A stretch of 64,000 nt of DNA from Sphingobacterium spiritivorum ATCC 33861 (GCF_000143765.1 NZ_GL379771.1:955526-1019525), one strand, 5' to 3'; shown: positions 35,246 through 45,472, counted from the first letter of the stretch. Numbers and translations are program-made. The notes: generated by a model not told the origin, from the letters alone.

Positions 35246-38200
35246 ATGAATAAAAAGCTAAGATTCTACTGCAGTAGTATCATTCTTACTCTGGCTTCAG
35301 CTACAGCAGCTCAGGGACAACAACAGGAAACACTCTTATTGAGAAATCCGAGCATCAGTCAAAATCACATCTCTTTTGTATATGGAGGCGATATCTGGAT
35401 AGCGGGAAGAGACGGCAGTAATCCCAAAAGACTTACCGTCAATCCGGATGTAGAACGAAATCCAATGTTTTCACCGGACGGAAAGCAGATTGCTTTTACA
35501 GGTAATTATGATGGTAATGTAGATGTTTATACCATTTCTGTGGCTGGAGGTGAACCTAAACGAATTACGTATCATCCTGCAGCAGATGTAATGAGAGGAT
35601 GGATTAATAATCAGGAACTCTACTTTACAAGTACACAGGAATTTCAGTACTCATTGGGTTCCAGACTCTATAAGATCAATATAAACAAAGGAAAAGATGA
35701 AGCTCTTCCTATGCCTACAGCTTTTGAAGGCTCCCCTTCTCCGGACGGAAATTATTGGGCTTATTTAAAAAATTCTGATCCTACAGAGCGTGAAGTAGTT
35801 GCTTTTAAAAGATACAGAGGCGGAGGTATGCCTTCGATCTGGATTTTCAACAATAAAACAAATGATATCGAAATCGTACCTGGTGAAAAAAGTAATAATG
35901 TTAAACCCATATGGCTGGGGGACAAAATTTACTTCTTGTCAGATAGAGATAAAATCGTGAATATCTTCAGCTACGATACAAAAACGAAGAAAACAGAGAA
36001 ACTTACGAATAGCAAGGAATATGACATCCGGACATTGAACGGCTTCGGTGATGATCTTATTTATGAAGCTGAAGGCAAGATCTATACCTTCAATATTAAA
36101 AGCAAAAAGACAGCTCATATTCCGGTTCAGATATTTGCAGACAACTTTTATAAGCGTCCGCATTATTCCAATATATCCGAAGGAATTCGCAATTGGAATG
36201 TCTCTCCTACAGGACAGCGGGCAATTTTTGAGGCGAGAGGTGAAATATTCACTGTGCCTAAGGAAAAAGGTGATGCAAGAAATATATCCTCTTCACCAGG
36301 CTCTCATGAGCGTTTTCCGAATTGGTCACCTAACGGAAAATGGATATCCTATCTGTCTGATGCAAGAGGTAAATATGAATTGGTGCTGAGAGATCAGATG
36401 GCCAAAAATGACCCTATTTATATCTCACTGGGCGATTATTATTTCTATTTTGATCCGATCTGGTCTCCTGATAGCAAAAAATTGTTCTTTAATGATGCCC
36501 ATCTCAACTTGTATTATGTAGATATTGATACAAAGAAAGTGACAAAAGTTGATGATGATGTCCTGGGATCACACACGAACAGAACAGGTAATTATTTTGA
36601 ACCGTCATGGTCTCCGGATTCTAAATGGATTTCTTACATCAAAACATTGCCGAATACTGTATCGGCGGTATTTATGTATAATCTGGATACAAAGCAAAGT
36701 CAGCAAATCACTGACGGTATGTCTGAAACGCATCAGCCGACCTTCAGCAGAGACGGAAAGTATTTGTTCTTTACGGCCAGTACGAATACCGGACTGACAA
36801 ACTCGGGTTTACATATGTCCGCCTATGAGCGCTCTCCTAATTATACTATTTATGCCTTTATTTTAGCTAAGGACACGCCTTCTCCTTTTAAACTGGAAAG
36901 TGATGAAGAAGCAGTTGGTAAGGATAAAGAAAAGGAAGAAGAGAAGAAAAAAGAAGAAAAAGAGGATAAGAAGGAAGAACCTAAAGTCAAAAATATCAAG
37001 GTTGAATTTGATCAGATTTCTAATCGTATTGTTGCTTTACCATTACCTGCTGGCTATTATAAACTGGATGGAAGAGTAGAAGATATGCTGCTTTATCAAC
37101 GCGGACGTACTATCGGAGCATATGACTTAAAGAAGCTGGAAGATAAAGTATTTGTAGAGGGTGCCGGCGGATTTGAGGTTAGTGCAGATGGCAAAAAGCT
37201 GATGTACTATTTAGGAGGATCATATTTTATTGTGAATTCTAATCAAAAGCCTATTCCTGATAACGGTAAACTAAAGATAGATAATGTGAAACAGCTCGTA
37301 GATCCTGCTGCTGAATGGAAGCAGGTGTTCAATGAAGTATGGGCAATGGAAAAGGAATATTTCTATGTAGAGAATATGCATGGTGCAGACTGGAATGCAG
37401 TAAAGCGTAAATATGAGAAGTTTCTTCCCTACGTAAATCATCGCTCGGATCTGTCATATCTTTTGAATGAAATGATGGGTGAAATGGTTGTAGGACACAG
37501 TTACATTTATCCGGGAGATCAGCCAAGAACTCCGTCTGTAAATGTAGGTATGCTGGGTGCGGATTATAAAATTGCAGACAATCGTTATCAGATAAGTAAG
37601 ATCTATACACGTATGGAGTGGAATCCTGATCTGCAGGCACCGCTAGCTGAGCCGGGTATAGAGGTTTCGGAAGGTATGTTTATCGTATCTGTAAATGGTG
37701 TGGAACTGACTGCCGATATGAATATTTATAGTTTATTCAATCAGACAGCCGGAAGGCAAACCGCCATTATGGTGAATAATAAACCATCTCTGGTTGGTGC
37801 AAAGGAGGTGATCGTAAAGCCAATTCCTTTCAGTGATGAAGTAAATTTACGTCAGACAGAATGGGTAGAGCGCAATAGAAAACGCACAGATGAACTGAGT
37901 AAAGGCCAGATAGCGTATGTGTATATGCCGAATACTGGTTCAGAGGGTTATACATCATTCAACAGATACTATTTCTCTCAAATGGATAAGAAGGCTCTGT
38001 TACTGGATGAGCGTAATAATGGCGGAGGATCGGTAGCTGATTATGTCATTGATTTGCTGTCCCGTGATCTGATAGCCGGTTGGGGCATCCGTGACGGAAA
38101 GAGCTTCACTACACCAGGAAATGGGATATATGGGCCAAAGGCTATGATTATCAATGAAAATGCGGGATCAGGAGGCGATATGATGCCTTATATGTTTCGT

Positions 38201-38509
38201 CACAAAGGTCTAGGTAAACTGGTTGGTCGTACGACTATGGGTATATTGGTCGGTATCAGTGGCTACCCTATTTTATTAGATGGTGGAAGAGTAACTTCTC
38301 CTAACTTTGGAATATTTGATCTGAAAGGGAATTATATTATCGAAAATGAAGGAGTTGCTCCGGACGTTTTTGTTGAGCAGACACCGAAAGAAGTACTGCA
38401 GGGACGTGATCCGCAACTGGAGAAAACTATACAGATCTTGTTAGAAGAGATGAAAACATATCCTTATCAGCAGATGCGTAAACCGGCAGATCCGGTCAGA
38501 GTAAATTAA
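35246..38509 (+). CDS. Tricorn-type S41 peptidase
   Basis: 1087-residue secreted protein with a signal peptide (MNKKLRFYCSSIILTLASATAAQGQ). The N-terminal about 520 residues form TolB/WD40-like beta-propeller repeats (SPDGKQIAFTG, SPNGKWISYLSD, SPDSKWISYIK). A charged Lys/Glu linker lies at about 554-585. After it comes the tricorn core, a PDZ-like region (GIEVSEGMFIVSVNGVELTAD) and the S41 catalytic domain with NAGSGGD, the nucleophile Ser near 974. Members degrade peptides in the periplasm of Bacteroidota. Single gene with a terminator; only the substrate is uncertain. Confidence 0.94.
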   Translation: MNKKLRFYCSSIILTLASATAAQGQQQETLLLRNPSISQNHISFVYGGDIWIAGRDGSNPKRLTVNPDVERNPMFSPDGKQIAFTGNYDGNVDVYTISVAGGEPKRITYHPAADVMRGWINNQELYFTSTQEFQYSLGSRLYKININKGKDEALPMPTAFEGSPSPDGNYWAYLKNSDPTEREVVAFKRYRGGGMPSIWIFNNKTNDIEIVPGEKSNNVKPIWLGDKIYFLSDRDKIVNIFSYDTKTKKTEKLTNSKEYDIRTLNGFGDDLIYEAEGKIYTFNIKSKKTAHIPVQIFADNFYKRPHYSNISEGIRNWNVSPTGQRAIFEARGEIFTVPKEKGDARNISSSPGSHERFPNWSPNGKWISYLSDARGKYELVLRDQMAKNDPIYISLGDYYFYFDPIWSPDSKKLFFNDAHLNLYYVDIDTKKVTKVDDDVLGSHTNRTGNYFEPSWSPDSKWISYIKTLPNTVSAVFMYNLDTKQSQQITDGMSETHQPTFSRDGKYLFFTASTNTGLTNSGLHMSAYERSPNYTIYAFILAKDTPSPFKLESDEEAVGKDKEKEEEKKKEEKEDKKEEPKVKNIKVEFDQISNRIVALPLPAGYYKLDGRVEDMLLYQRGRTIGAYDLKKLEDKVFVEGAGGFEVSADGKKLMYYLGGSYFIVNSNQKPIPDNGKLKIDNVKQLVDPAAEWKQVFNEVWAMEKEYFYVENMHGADWNAVKRKYEKFLPYVNHRSDLSYLLNEMMGEMVVGHSYIYPGDQPRTPSVNVGMLGADYKIADNRYQISKIYTRMEWNPDLQAPLAEPGIEVSEGMFIVSVNGVELTADMNIYSLFNQTAGRQTAIMVNNKPSLVGAKEVIVKPIPFSDEVNLRQTEWVERNRKRTDELSKGQIAYVYMPNTGSEGYTSFNRYYFSQMDKKALLLDERNNGGGSVADYVIDLLSRDLIAGWGIRDGKSFTTPGNGIYGPKAMIINENAGSGGDMMPYMFRHKGLGKLVGRTTMGILVGISGYPILLDGGRVTSPNFGIFDLKGNYIIENEGVAPDVFVEQTPKEVLQGRDPQLEKTIQILLEEMKTYPYQQMRKPADPVRVN

Positions 38510-38520
38510 CAGAATAGTAA

Positions 38521-38551
38521 AAGGGGGCTGAAGATTATCTTCAGCCCCCTT
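38521..38551. terminator. Bidirectional terminator, tricorn protease / phospholipase C
   Basis: AAGGGGGCTGAAGA / TCTTCAGCCCCCTT stem of 14 bp between convergent genes, flanked by A-rich and AT-rich sequence. Confidence 0.85.
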
Positions 38552-38555
38552 ATAA

Positions 38556-41066
38556 TTAAATAACACGTCCCATTTGAGGGTCTGTCATCGAGGAAGTCCC
38601 TGTCTCGGCTCTTCCGGCAAAACCGCGTTCAAAATTTGGATTATCCGCTAATAAAACCTTTACCTCATACCAGTTAAACGATTTTTTACCATTGATAGGA
38701 ATGATTTTTTCCTGATTGGGCTTCAAGCTTATTTTCTCCTGAAGCTGTTGATAGATCTGTGCAGATACGATTACAGGAAGCGTTTTATCCGGGTCAGTAT
38801 TTTTAATCCTGAGGTTGATATTTCCGGTAGGAATACCTTTCTTATCTAATTCATATTCACAGGTTACGGTTAATCGTGCTGAGCTTTGATCGCCTTTGAA
38901 GGTTCGTAGAAATCCGTTAGGACCATATACCCGTAAGTCATAGAGGTCTTTGAAGTCTGCCAGATTCCATTCAAAATCCACCTGATTTCCTGCTGAAGTG
39001 GCAAAAGGCCAGTAGCTTACACCGTCTTTATATGAAGATCCGGAATAAACATTGAAAGGTGAACCTAATGCTTTGTCCCTGAAGATATTTTTTCCGGCAT
39101 TAAAACGGAGTTTTATTTTAGACGCAGACATATCAGCATCTACGTACAACTCATATGCTAATGCGGAGGATTCTTTTATACCGGACTCTTGTTTAGGCAA
39201 AAACGGACTTGTAGCCGGAGATCTGTTTGCGGTTTCTATTTCTGAAGAAGACAGCGCATGGTGATTTTTAGGATAGTCCAGCGATTTACTTTTATCTATT
39301 CTCAGTATTTGTTCATTACGGTCAAGGAAATCCGGTGAAGAGGTATTCTTGTTAGTTTGAGGACGGAAGGCGGAGGTCAGATCGCCGGTAATCCCTCTTC
39401 TCCAGGAGCTTATATTACTTTCGAAGATTTGCTTATTGTATTTTTTATTCAGGAATGTTTCCATAAACTGAATGGTAGAGGTAATATCGCATACTTCGGA
39501 ATTTACCCAGCCTCCCTTGGACCACGGTGAAGCAATGACAAGCGGAACACGATATCCCAACCCTACTGGCCCTTCTGTTGCACTCTGCTCGGATACACCT
39601 GCTGCAATCTCCTGTGCACGTGTTACATATTCATCACTGTAGTCCAGATCAGGAGAGGTTCGACCGGAGGCCGGATCATTTGGATTAGGAGCAACAAAGG
39701 GAGGGATATGGTCAAAATAACCATCATTTTCATCGTAGTTAAGGATAAAAATAGTTTTTTTCCAGATTTCCGGATTTTGAGTCAATATATTCAGCACTTC
39801 TGAAACATACCAGGCACCGTACATCGGTGCGCTCGGATGATCTGAAAAGTTTTGTGGGGCAACCAGCCAGGAAACGGTCGGCAGCTTTCCGGATTTGACA
39901 TCTTCTCTGAACTGATATAATACATCACCTTTGGGAACCGTGATATCTTTTGATGTTCCCTGGTCATCCATAGAGACCGTTTCGATTTCATGATAGTGCG
40001 GATCTCCTTCGTTTGTCTGGAACGCTTTGGTTACAAGTGCTTTATCAAAATTGCTTAACGCAGCGAAGTTTTCGGCACTGTATGTTTTTAATGCTGACTG
40101 ATAGCTTTCCAGTTGCTGAATTTTGTTCTTTAAGTTTTTCTGCAATTTTTGGCTATCAGCAGGCTTTGTGTTTTTTATCTGAGTTTCTAAATCCGCAATT
40201 TCTGCAGGTAACTGTGTTACACGCACTTTTAAAAAATCGGTATGGCTTTTCTTGAACCGGATATTGTACTGCGCAAACCACTCCAGATTATTGTCTGTAA
40301 AATTACCTAACCAGGGTTCACGTTCTCCTTCCAGGGCATTTTGTATGCTGACCTCATTTTGATAGACTCTCCAGCTGATATTATTTTCCTCCAGTCGTTC
40401 AGGAAAGGTTTTCCAGTGTGCAAGTTGATTAAAATAGATGTCGGAATTACGTACAAGAGGCTTTTCTCCCTTTTCAGGGACACATTTGCCTGTCCAGAAG
40501 AAGTGACGGTTGGTAGTCGTTCCGGTTATAGAAGAACAGAAATGCTGATCACAAATCGTAAATGCATCTGCAAATGCATAGTAAAACGGAATATCTGCTC
40601 TGGAATAGTAACCCAGCGTCAGAGGAATATCTCTTTGTTCTTTTACTCCTGAACGTTTGGCTTCCAGCCAGTTATCATGTTTTCCTTTATTACGAGCTGC
40701 AGATTGGTTTTCCCAGGAATGTGGAAGATCTCTTGTCCAGGCAGCGTTCGAATTTTGCAGATCCAGGCGGAACGGAGCATAAGTTTTACCTTCTTTGTTT
40801 TGCTGTAACCAGACCAGATTTTTATTGGGCAATTGGATTGCTCTTGGATCATTAAATCCACGCACACCTTTTAATGTGCCAAAGCTGTGATCAAAAGATC
40901 TGTTTTCCTGCATCAGTAGTACAATATGCTCCGCGTCATAGAATGTTGATCCGGGAGCCGGCTCAATAGCTAGTGCTGCCTGAATAGATCCCGGCAGGCT
41001 ATTGAAAAGACCAAAGGAACCCGTTAATAATGCGGCCTTTTTAATAAAATCTCTTCTATTTTCCAT
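38556..41066 (-). CDS. Phosphocholine-specific phospholipase C, Tat-exported
   Basis: 836-residue enzyme of the non-haemolytic PLC/acid phosphatase family that cleaves phosphatidylcholine or sphingomyelin. The N-terminus MENRRDFIKKAALLTGSFGLF carries a twin-arginine export motif (RRDFIKK). The catalytic half shows EHIVLLMQENRSFDHSFGTLKGVRGFNDPR, TITGTTTNRHFFWTG-type and DENDGYFDHIPPFVAP motifs and GLGYRVPLVIASPWSKGG. Two C-terminal DUF756 domains follow (SALAYELYVDADMS..., then VTCEYELDKKGIPTGNINLRIKN). Length is normal for the group (about 700-850). Likely sphingolipid or phosphate scavenging. Confidence 0.94.
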   Translation of the reverse strand: MENRRDFIKKAALLTGSFGLFNSLPGSIQAALAIEPAPGSTFYDAEHIVLLMQENRSFDHSFGTLKGVRGFNDPRAIQLPNKNLVWLQQNKEGKTYAPFRLDLQNSNAAWTRDLPHSWENQSAARNKGKHDNWLEAKRSGVKEQRDIPLTLGYYSRADIPFYYAFADAFTICDQHFCSSITGTTTNRHFFWTGKCVPEKGEKPLVRNSDIYFNQLAHWKTFPERLEENNISWRVYQNEVSIQNALEGEREPWLGNFTDNNLEWFAQYNIRFKKSHTDFLKVRVTQLPAEIADLETQIKNTKPADSQKLQKNLKNKIQQLESYQSALKTYSAENFAALSNFDKALVTKAFQTNEGDPHYHEIETVSMDDQGTSKDITVPKGDVLYQFREDVKSGKLPTVSWLVAPQNFSDHPSAPMYGAWYVSEVLNILTQNPEIWKKTIFILNYDENDGYFDHIPPFVAPNPNDPASGRTSPDLDYSDEYVTRAQEIAAGVSEQSATEGPVGLGYRVPLVIASPWSKGGWVNSEVCDITSTIQFMETFLNKKYNKQIFESNISSWRRGITGDLTSAFRPQTNKNTSSPDFLDRNEQILRIDKSKSLDYPKNHHALSSSEIETANRSPATSPFLPKQESGIKESSALAYELYVDADMSASKIKLRFNAGKNIFRDKALGSPFNVYSGSSYKDGVSYWPFATSAGNQVDFEWNLADFKDLYDLRVYGPNGFLRTFKGDQSSARLTVTCEYELDKKGIPTGNINLRIKNTDPDKTLPVIVSAQIYQQLQEKISLKPNQEKIIPINGKKSFNWYEVKVLLADNPNFERGFAGRAETGTSSMTDPQMGRVI

Positions 41067-41198
41067 AAGAATTAGGTGTTTGCGGGAAAAATCCGCAGTA
41101 TTTGTAAAATTGAACGTGCAAACTACTGATATTGCCTATCTTTAACAAATTTTTGAGATTAAGAGAATACAGTATCATTATTATTTTTACAATAACAA

Positions 41199-42149
41199 AT
41201 GCTATTTACAAAGCCTATTAATACGCCGGTCGTATCTATGCTATTATTGATTATTATTAGCCTGGCTTGCAGTCTGACGCTGCAGGGAATAGTCATGTTT
41301 ATATTTGCTGTTTATTCCGGTAGTTTTGACGTACTCAAATCAGGGGCGTCCATCATGAGTAATCCGGTTTTTAGCAATTTGTTATTAGCCGTAAGTAGTA
41401 TTTCTACATTTGGATTACCTGCTTATTTTCTTTTACAAGCTGAACAACGTCAGATAAACTACTTTCCTGTACAGAGGCGGGGGCGCCTCACCTATCTCGT
41501 ACTGGTGCTGCTCACGATGATTGCTTTTATCCCTTTGATGAGTCAGATTGCAGAATGGAATGCAAAGATGGTTCTGCCGGACAGCCTGAAAGGCATCGAA
41601 TCCTGGATGCGCGAACAGGAAGATAGTGCGGCCTCCATGATGTCCGGCATCGTTATGAAAACGTCGTGGTGGGGCTTGATTATTAATCTTATCATTCTGG
41701 CGGTATTACCAGGGATTTGTGAAGAATTGTTTTTCCGAGGGGTAATCCAAACTAGTTTTTTTCGTCTTTTCAAAAATCAGCACCTAGCGATCTGGGTAAC
41801 GGCCATAATTTTTAGTGCCATACACGTTCAGTTTTATGGATTTTTCCCAAGAATGCTTTTAGGCGCATTTTTCGGGTATCTTCTGATCTGGAGTAATAAT
41901 ATCTGGGTCCCTATATTCGGACATTTTATCAACAATGCTACCGCTACAATTTTTGGCTTTTACTATTCCAGAGAAGGGAAAACTTTTGAGGAGATGAATA
42001 CTGCTGAAACTTATCCATGGTATATTTATATCGGGAGTATAGCGGCAACAATGGTATTGTTATTTATATTATACAATTATTCAAGAAAGGTTAACGATGG
42101 AAAAAGACTGGATAAAGATCAAGACGTATACAAATGCGATTCAGAGTGA
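41199..42149 (+). CDS. CPBP family intramembrane metalloprotease
   Basis: 316-residue polytopic membrane protein with about seven to eight helices. The CPBP (Abi) glutamate motif EELFFRGVIQ lies near residues 175-184, followed by the histidine motifs IFSAIHVQFYGFFPRMLLGAFFGYL and IFGHFINNAT. Related to type II CAAX prenyl proteases (Rce1); bacterial members include bacteriocin-immunity proteins. Its 3' end overlaps the next gene by 53 bp in another frame, so the pair is coupled. Confidence 0.92.
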   Translation: MLFTKPINTPVVSMLLLIIISLACSLTLQGIVMFIFAVYSGSFDVLKSGASIMSNPVFSNLLLAVSSISTFGLPAYFLLQAEQRQINYFPVQRRGRLTYLVLVLLTMIAFIPLMSQIAEWNAKMVLPDSLKGIESWMREQEDSAASMMSGIVMKTSWWGLIINLIILAVLPGICEELFFRGVIQTSFFRLFKNQHLAIWVTAIIFSAIHVQFYGFFPRMLLGAFFGYLLIWSNNIWVPIFGHFINNATATIFGFYYSREGKTFEEMNTAETYPWYIYIGSIAATMVLLFILYNYSRKVNDGKRLDKDQDVYKCDSE

Positions 42150-42309
42150 AATTGTAAAGCAGATGCTTTTAGAAAATGAGGTTAATGCTGTTGTGCTTAA
42201 TAAGCAAGACTCTTCTTATCTGTTTGGTAAGATAGAGCTTTATGTCAATGTCAATGATGTTGATAAGGCAAATGCATTGATTGATGAACTTAATCCGGAA
42301 GAAAACTAA
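42097..42309 (+). CDS. DUF2007-family small protein
   Basis: 70 residues: MEKDWIKIKTYTNAIQSEIVKQMLLENEVNAVVLNKQDSSYLFGKIELYVNVNDVDKANALIDELNPEEN. The pattern (Y-x-N-x-x-x-A-x-x-x-K-x-x-L-E-x-x-x-I-x-A...V-x-x-x-D-x-x-x-A-x-x-L-I) fits the DUF2007/ferredoxin-like putative signal-transducing family. It begins within the CPBP gene and ends 2 bp before cdsA, so the three form one operon. No known activity. Confidence 0.85.
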   Translation: MEKDWIKIKTYTNAIQSEIVKQMLLENEVNAVVLNKQDSSYLFGKIELYVNVNDVDKANALIDELNPEEN

Positions 42310-42311
42310 TC

Positions 42312-43109
42312 ATGAAGACAAGAGCTATTACAGGTGTTTTCTTTATTATTATCCTTGTAGGTTCTCATCTGTTAGGTAAAGAGGTATTTGTGGCTTTCTT
42401 TGCATTACTGGGTGTAGCAAGTCTTCAAGAATTTTATAAGCTGGTGACCTCTGATGATATCAAGCCAGATAAGCCTATCGGATTGCTGACGGGGCTGGTT
42501 TTGATGGTTACAGGCGGAGGAGCTTATCTGGAATTTTGGTCCTTTCGGATTATTCTGCTGGTGGTCCCCTTTCTGTTATGGATCTATATTGCGGCTTTAT
42601 ACCAAAACCGTAAATTTCCGTTTCACGATATATCCTATACCATCACCGGAATTGTATACACGGTTGTTCCGTTTCTGACACTGATAGGTCTGGCTTTTGT
42701 ACGCGGAAAATTCAATTTTTATATCCCCCTGGGATATCTGATTCTTCAGTGGTCTAATGATACCGGAGCTTATTTGGCGGGGAGAAGTTTTGGAAAGCGA
42801 AAACTTTTCGAACGGATTTCTCCGAACAAGACCTGGGAAGGATTTATCGGAGGAGTGCTTCTGGCTGTAGTTGTTGCGCTCAATCTGGAGCAGTATTTCG
42901 GGTCTATTGAGAAATGGCAATGGGTCGTTGTGGCGCTGACAATTGGTGTTTTCGGGACATTGGGAGATTTGGTCGAATCCATGCTTAAGAGAAGTCTTGA
43001 CGTAAAAGATTCAGGTAAGATCATGCCCGGACATGGTGGTTTTCTGGATCGGTTTGACGGTGTGCTTATCGCAGCTCCGTTAGTCTATATATTTTTGTTA
43101 TTAGTATAA
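42312..43109 (+). CDS. cdsA: Phosphatidate cytidylyltransferase
   Basis: Inner-membrane enzyme that makes CDP-diacylglycerol, precursor of all phospholipids. 265 residues with about eight helices. The central motif SNDTGAYLAGRSFGKRKLFERISPNKTWEGFIGG and the C-terminal signature SMLKRSLDVKDSGKIMPGHGGFLDRFDGVLIAAPLVY carry the catalytic Asp residues and are fully conserved. Follows the DUF2007 gene by 2 bp and precedes the DUF2461 gene by 14 bp. Confidence 0.96.
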   Translation: MKTRAITGVFFIIILVGSHLLGKEVFVAFFALLGVASLQEFYKLVTSDDIKPDKPIGLLTGLVLMVTGGGAYLEFWSFRIILLVVPFLLWIYIAALYQNRKFPFHDISYTITGIVYTVVPFLTLIGLAFVRGKFNFYIPLGYLILQWSNDTGAYLAGRSFGKRKLFERISPNKTWEGFIGGVLLAVVVALNLEQYFGSIEKWQWVVVALTIGVFGTLGDLVESMLKRSLDVKDSGKIMPGHGGFLDRFDGVLIAAPLVYIFLLLV

Positions 43110-43123
43110 ACTCTATTTTCGTT

Positions 43124-43792
43124 ATGGCTAAGATTGAAAAACAAACCTTTTCTTTTTTGGAAGCACTGCGTCCAAATAATAATCGGGAATGGTTTCAGGA
43201 GAACAGGGGGCTGTATGAGGCTTCTCTGGCTAATGTAAAAGCTTTTATCCGTGGTATTATTGATGCATTATCTGCTTTCGATCCTCATATTCACACGGAT
43301 ATTTCAGAGAGCAAATGTTTGTTCAGAATCTATCGGGACACCCGTTTTTCGAATGATAAGACACCTTACAAGACCTGGTTCAGTGCCGGTATATCTGTTG
43401 ACGGACGTAAGCTGGATGGTCCGGAATATTATCTGCATATAGAACCGGGTAAGTCTTTTTTGGGAGTGGGGTACTGGAGGCCAAATAAAGAACATCTGGA
43501 TGCTATCCGTCAGGAAATCGATTATAATGCTGAAGGGTTCTATAAAGCACTGCAAGATCATCAGTGGAAGGCATCAGATCTGTCCGCAGAAGATAAGCTG
43601 GTAAGACCTCCTGCGGGATATGATGCTTCGCATCCGGAGATAGAAATCCTTAAATTAAAGAGTTTTATTCTCTATCGTAAGTTTTCAGATAAAGAGCTGA
43701 TGGCTTCCGATGCGCTGGACAAGGTAATTGAAGCCGCACATAGCATGTTTGCCTTTAAAGCCTATATACATCAGGCCATCGACAACGATTAA
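43124..43792 (+). CDS. DUF2461 family protein
   Basis: 222-residue cytosolic protein beginning with TFSFLEALRPNNNREWFQENRGLYEASLANVKAFI and containing CLFRIYRDTRFSNDKTPYKTWFSAGIS and YYLHIEPGKSFLGVGYWRPNKEHLDAIRQEI, the recognisable DUF2461 (TIGR02453) signature. Function unknown. Last gene of the CPBP-cdsA operon. Its stop codon shares a TTAA with the stop of convergent anmK, leaving no room for a terminator. Confidence 0.93.
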   Translation: MAKIEKQTFSFLEALRPNNNREWFQENRGLYEASLANVKAFIRGIIDALSAFDPHIHTDISESKCLFRIYRDTRFSNDKTPYKTWFSAGISVDGRKLDGPEYYLHIEPGKSFLGVGYWRPNKEHLDAIRQEIDYNAEGFYKALQDHQWKASDLSAEDKLVRPPAGYDASHPEIEILKLKSFILYRKFSDKELMASDALDKVIEAAHSMFAFKAYIHQAIDND

Positions 43793-44985
43793 GCCGGAAG
43801 GCTTATTTTTCCCATGCAAACAGCTGGTGAATCTTTGATCTGATTGACATGATCAGGTTTTCCAACAAGTGTCTCGTTTGCCAGCAACGCAAACAGACAC
43901 GCTTCTTTTGCATCCGGATTAAGACCCAGCTCTTCAAAAGATGTTATTTTATAATCGGGCAATCCGTCTTTTATCAATTCTACGAGTAAGGGGTTATGCA
44001 GTCCGCCCCCGCTGATATATACTGCAACATGCTGAAGATCCGTGCACTGTTTTAGAATCGCTGCGACAATCGTGTCAGCAGAGAAATGACATAGCGTAGC
44101 CATCACATCCTCATGAGAGAGGGCTGTCGTGCCAGACAATTCCTGCAAATGTTGTAAGTACTGAAGATTAAAAAGTTCCGGCCCTGTTGTTTTTGGGAAA
44201 TCCAGGAGGAGAAAAGGTTCTTTACTTAATTCTGCCAATAACTTCTGATCAGGTTTTCCGGAACGGGCCACATGTGCATCTCTATCCATTTCTTCATCAA
44301 AATGTTCCTTCATATATTGATTCATCATGGTATTTCCCGGCCCCAGATCCGTAGCATACGCTTCATACGGACTGTCTTTATGAGGTAGAAAAGTGAAATT
44401 CGAAATGCCTCCGATATTAAGTAATATTCTGTTTTCAATCTTATCTGTGAACAGCAGGAAATCTCCGTAGGCAGCCAAAGGAGCGCCTTCTCCACCCGCC
44501 GCAATATGCTTTTGTCTGAAATCAGAAAGTGTAATAATTCCGGTTATTACAGCAATATGATCTCCGTCGCCTACCTGCAGTGTGCTATTCGGAAGGTGCG
44601 TGTCATGAGTCAGACTTTGAGGCGCGTGATATACTGTTTGCCCGTGACTGGCAATAATATCCACCTGAGAGGCATCCATCTGCCATTGCTGCAGAGCCTG
44701 ATTGATAAGCTTAGCGTGCACGATACCGACATAGGCATTCACACCAGATAAGGTTTGCAGATCAATTGTACGCTTTGAAAACACTTCCCTTACATACGTC
44801 CGGAATTGAGGTTCATAATCCATAGTCTCAAAATCGACAAGTTCCAGACGCGTATTGTTCCCTGATCCGGAGATCTTACATAGCGCGATATCCAATCCGT
44901 CCAGTGATGTTCCCGACATTAAGCCTATAATCATCCGCTCCTGCTTTTGAGCAAGAGCATACAACTTTTCAATCTGTGCATTCAT
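43789..44985 (-). CDS. anmK: Anhydro-N-acetylmuramic acid kinase
   Basis: Recycles peptidoglycan 1,6-anhydro-MurNAc to MurNAc-6-phosphate. 398 residues with the N-terminal ATPase-fold motif MIGLMSGTSLDGLDIALCKI, IASHGQTVYHAP, LNIGGISNFTFLP, ATDLGPGNTMMNQYM and VYISGGGLHNPLLV. The length is within the family range (about 360-400). Single gene, divergent from gcvH. It belongs functionally with the wall-cleaving enzymes found at 50-54 kb. Confidence 0.95.
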   Translation of the reverse strand: MNAQIEKLYALAQKQERMIIGLMSGTSLDGLDIALCKISGSGNNTRLELVDFETMDYEPQFRTYVREVFSKRTIDLQTLSGVNAYVGIVHAKLINQALQQWQMDASQVDIIASHGQTVYHAPQSLTHDTHLPNSTLQVGDGDHIAVITGIITLSDFRQKHIAAGGEGAPLAAYGDFLLFTDKIENRILLNIGGISNFTFLPHKDSPYEAYATDLGPGNTMMNQYMKEHFDEEMDRDAHVARSGKPDQKLLAELSKEPFLLLDFPKTTGPELFNLQYLQHLQELSGTTALSHEDVMATLCHFSADTIVAAILKQCTDLQHVAVYISGGGLHNPLLVELIKDGLPDYKITSFEELGLNPDAKEACLFALLANETLVGKPDHVNQIKDSPAVCMGKISLPA

Positions 44986-45031
44986 ATTCTAAAAATACAA
45001 CTTTAATCATATATAAAGGGCATCTTTAATA

Positions 45032-45063
45032 TTTTGTAATGTCATGTTATAATTCTATTTTTG
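45032..45063 (+). promoter_or_regulatory. Promoter of gcvH
   Basis: -33 element TTTTG (45032-45036), 19-nt spacer, -7 element TATTTTTG (45056-45063), which fits the Bacteroidota consensus TTTG-N19-21-TAnnTTTG. The ATG is 16 nt further on. Confidence 0.65.
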
Positions 45064-45079
45064 AGAAAAAATTAAGATT

Positions 45080-45460
45080 ATGAATTTTCCAGCAGAATTA
45101 AAATACACGAAAGATCATGAATGGGTTCGTGTTGAAGGAGATGAAGCCGTAATTGGTATTACAGACTTTGCACAACGCGAATTAGGCGATATCGTATTTG
45201 TAGATATCAACACAGTAGGCGAGGAAGTACCTGCAAATGAAGTTTTCGGTACAGTAGAAGCTGTAAAAACAGTTTCAGATCTGTTTATGCCCGTTACTGC
45301 AACTGTATTAGCAGTAAATGAAGCAATCGATGCTTCTCCTGAATTGGTTAACTCAGATGCATATGGTGAAGGTTGGATTATTCGTGTCAAATTGAGCAAT
45401 CCTGCTGATGTAGATGCGTTATTGTCTGCAGATCAATATAAAGAAGAAATCAATGCGTAA
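45080..45460 (+). CDS. gcvH: Glycine cleavage system H protein
   Basis: Lipoyl-carrying protein that shuttles the aminomethyl group between P, T and L proteins. 126 residues; the lipoylated lysine is Lys63 in [17 protein letters not shown], preceded by the usual [36 protein letters not shown]. Monocistronic with a strong-looking promoter and terminator; gcvP and gcvT are not in this window, so the system is split. Confidence 0.97.
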   Translation: MNFPAELKYTKDHEWVRVEGDEAVIGITDFAQRELGDIVFVDINTVGEEVPANEVFGTVEAVKTVSDLFMPVTATVLAVNEAIDASPELVNSDAYGEGWIIRVKLSNPADVDALLSADQYKEEINA

Positions 45461-45472
45461 GGCATTTGCTTA

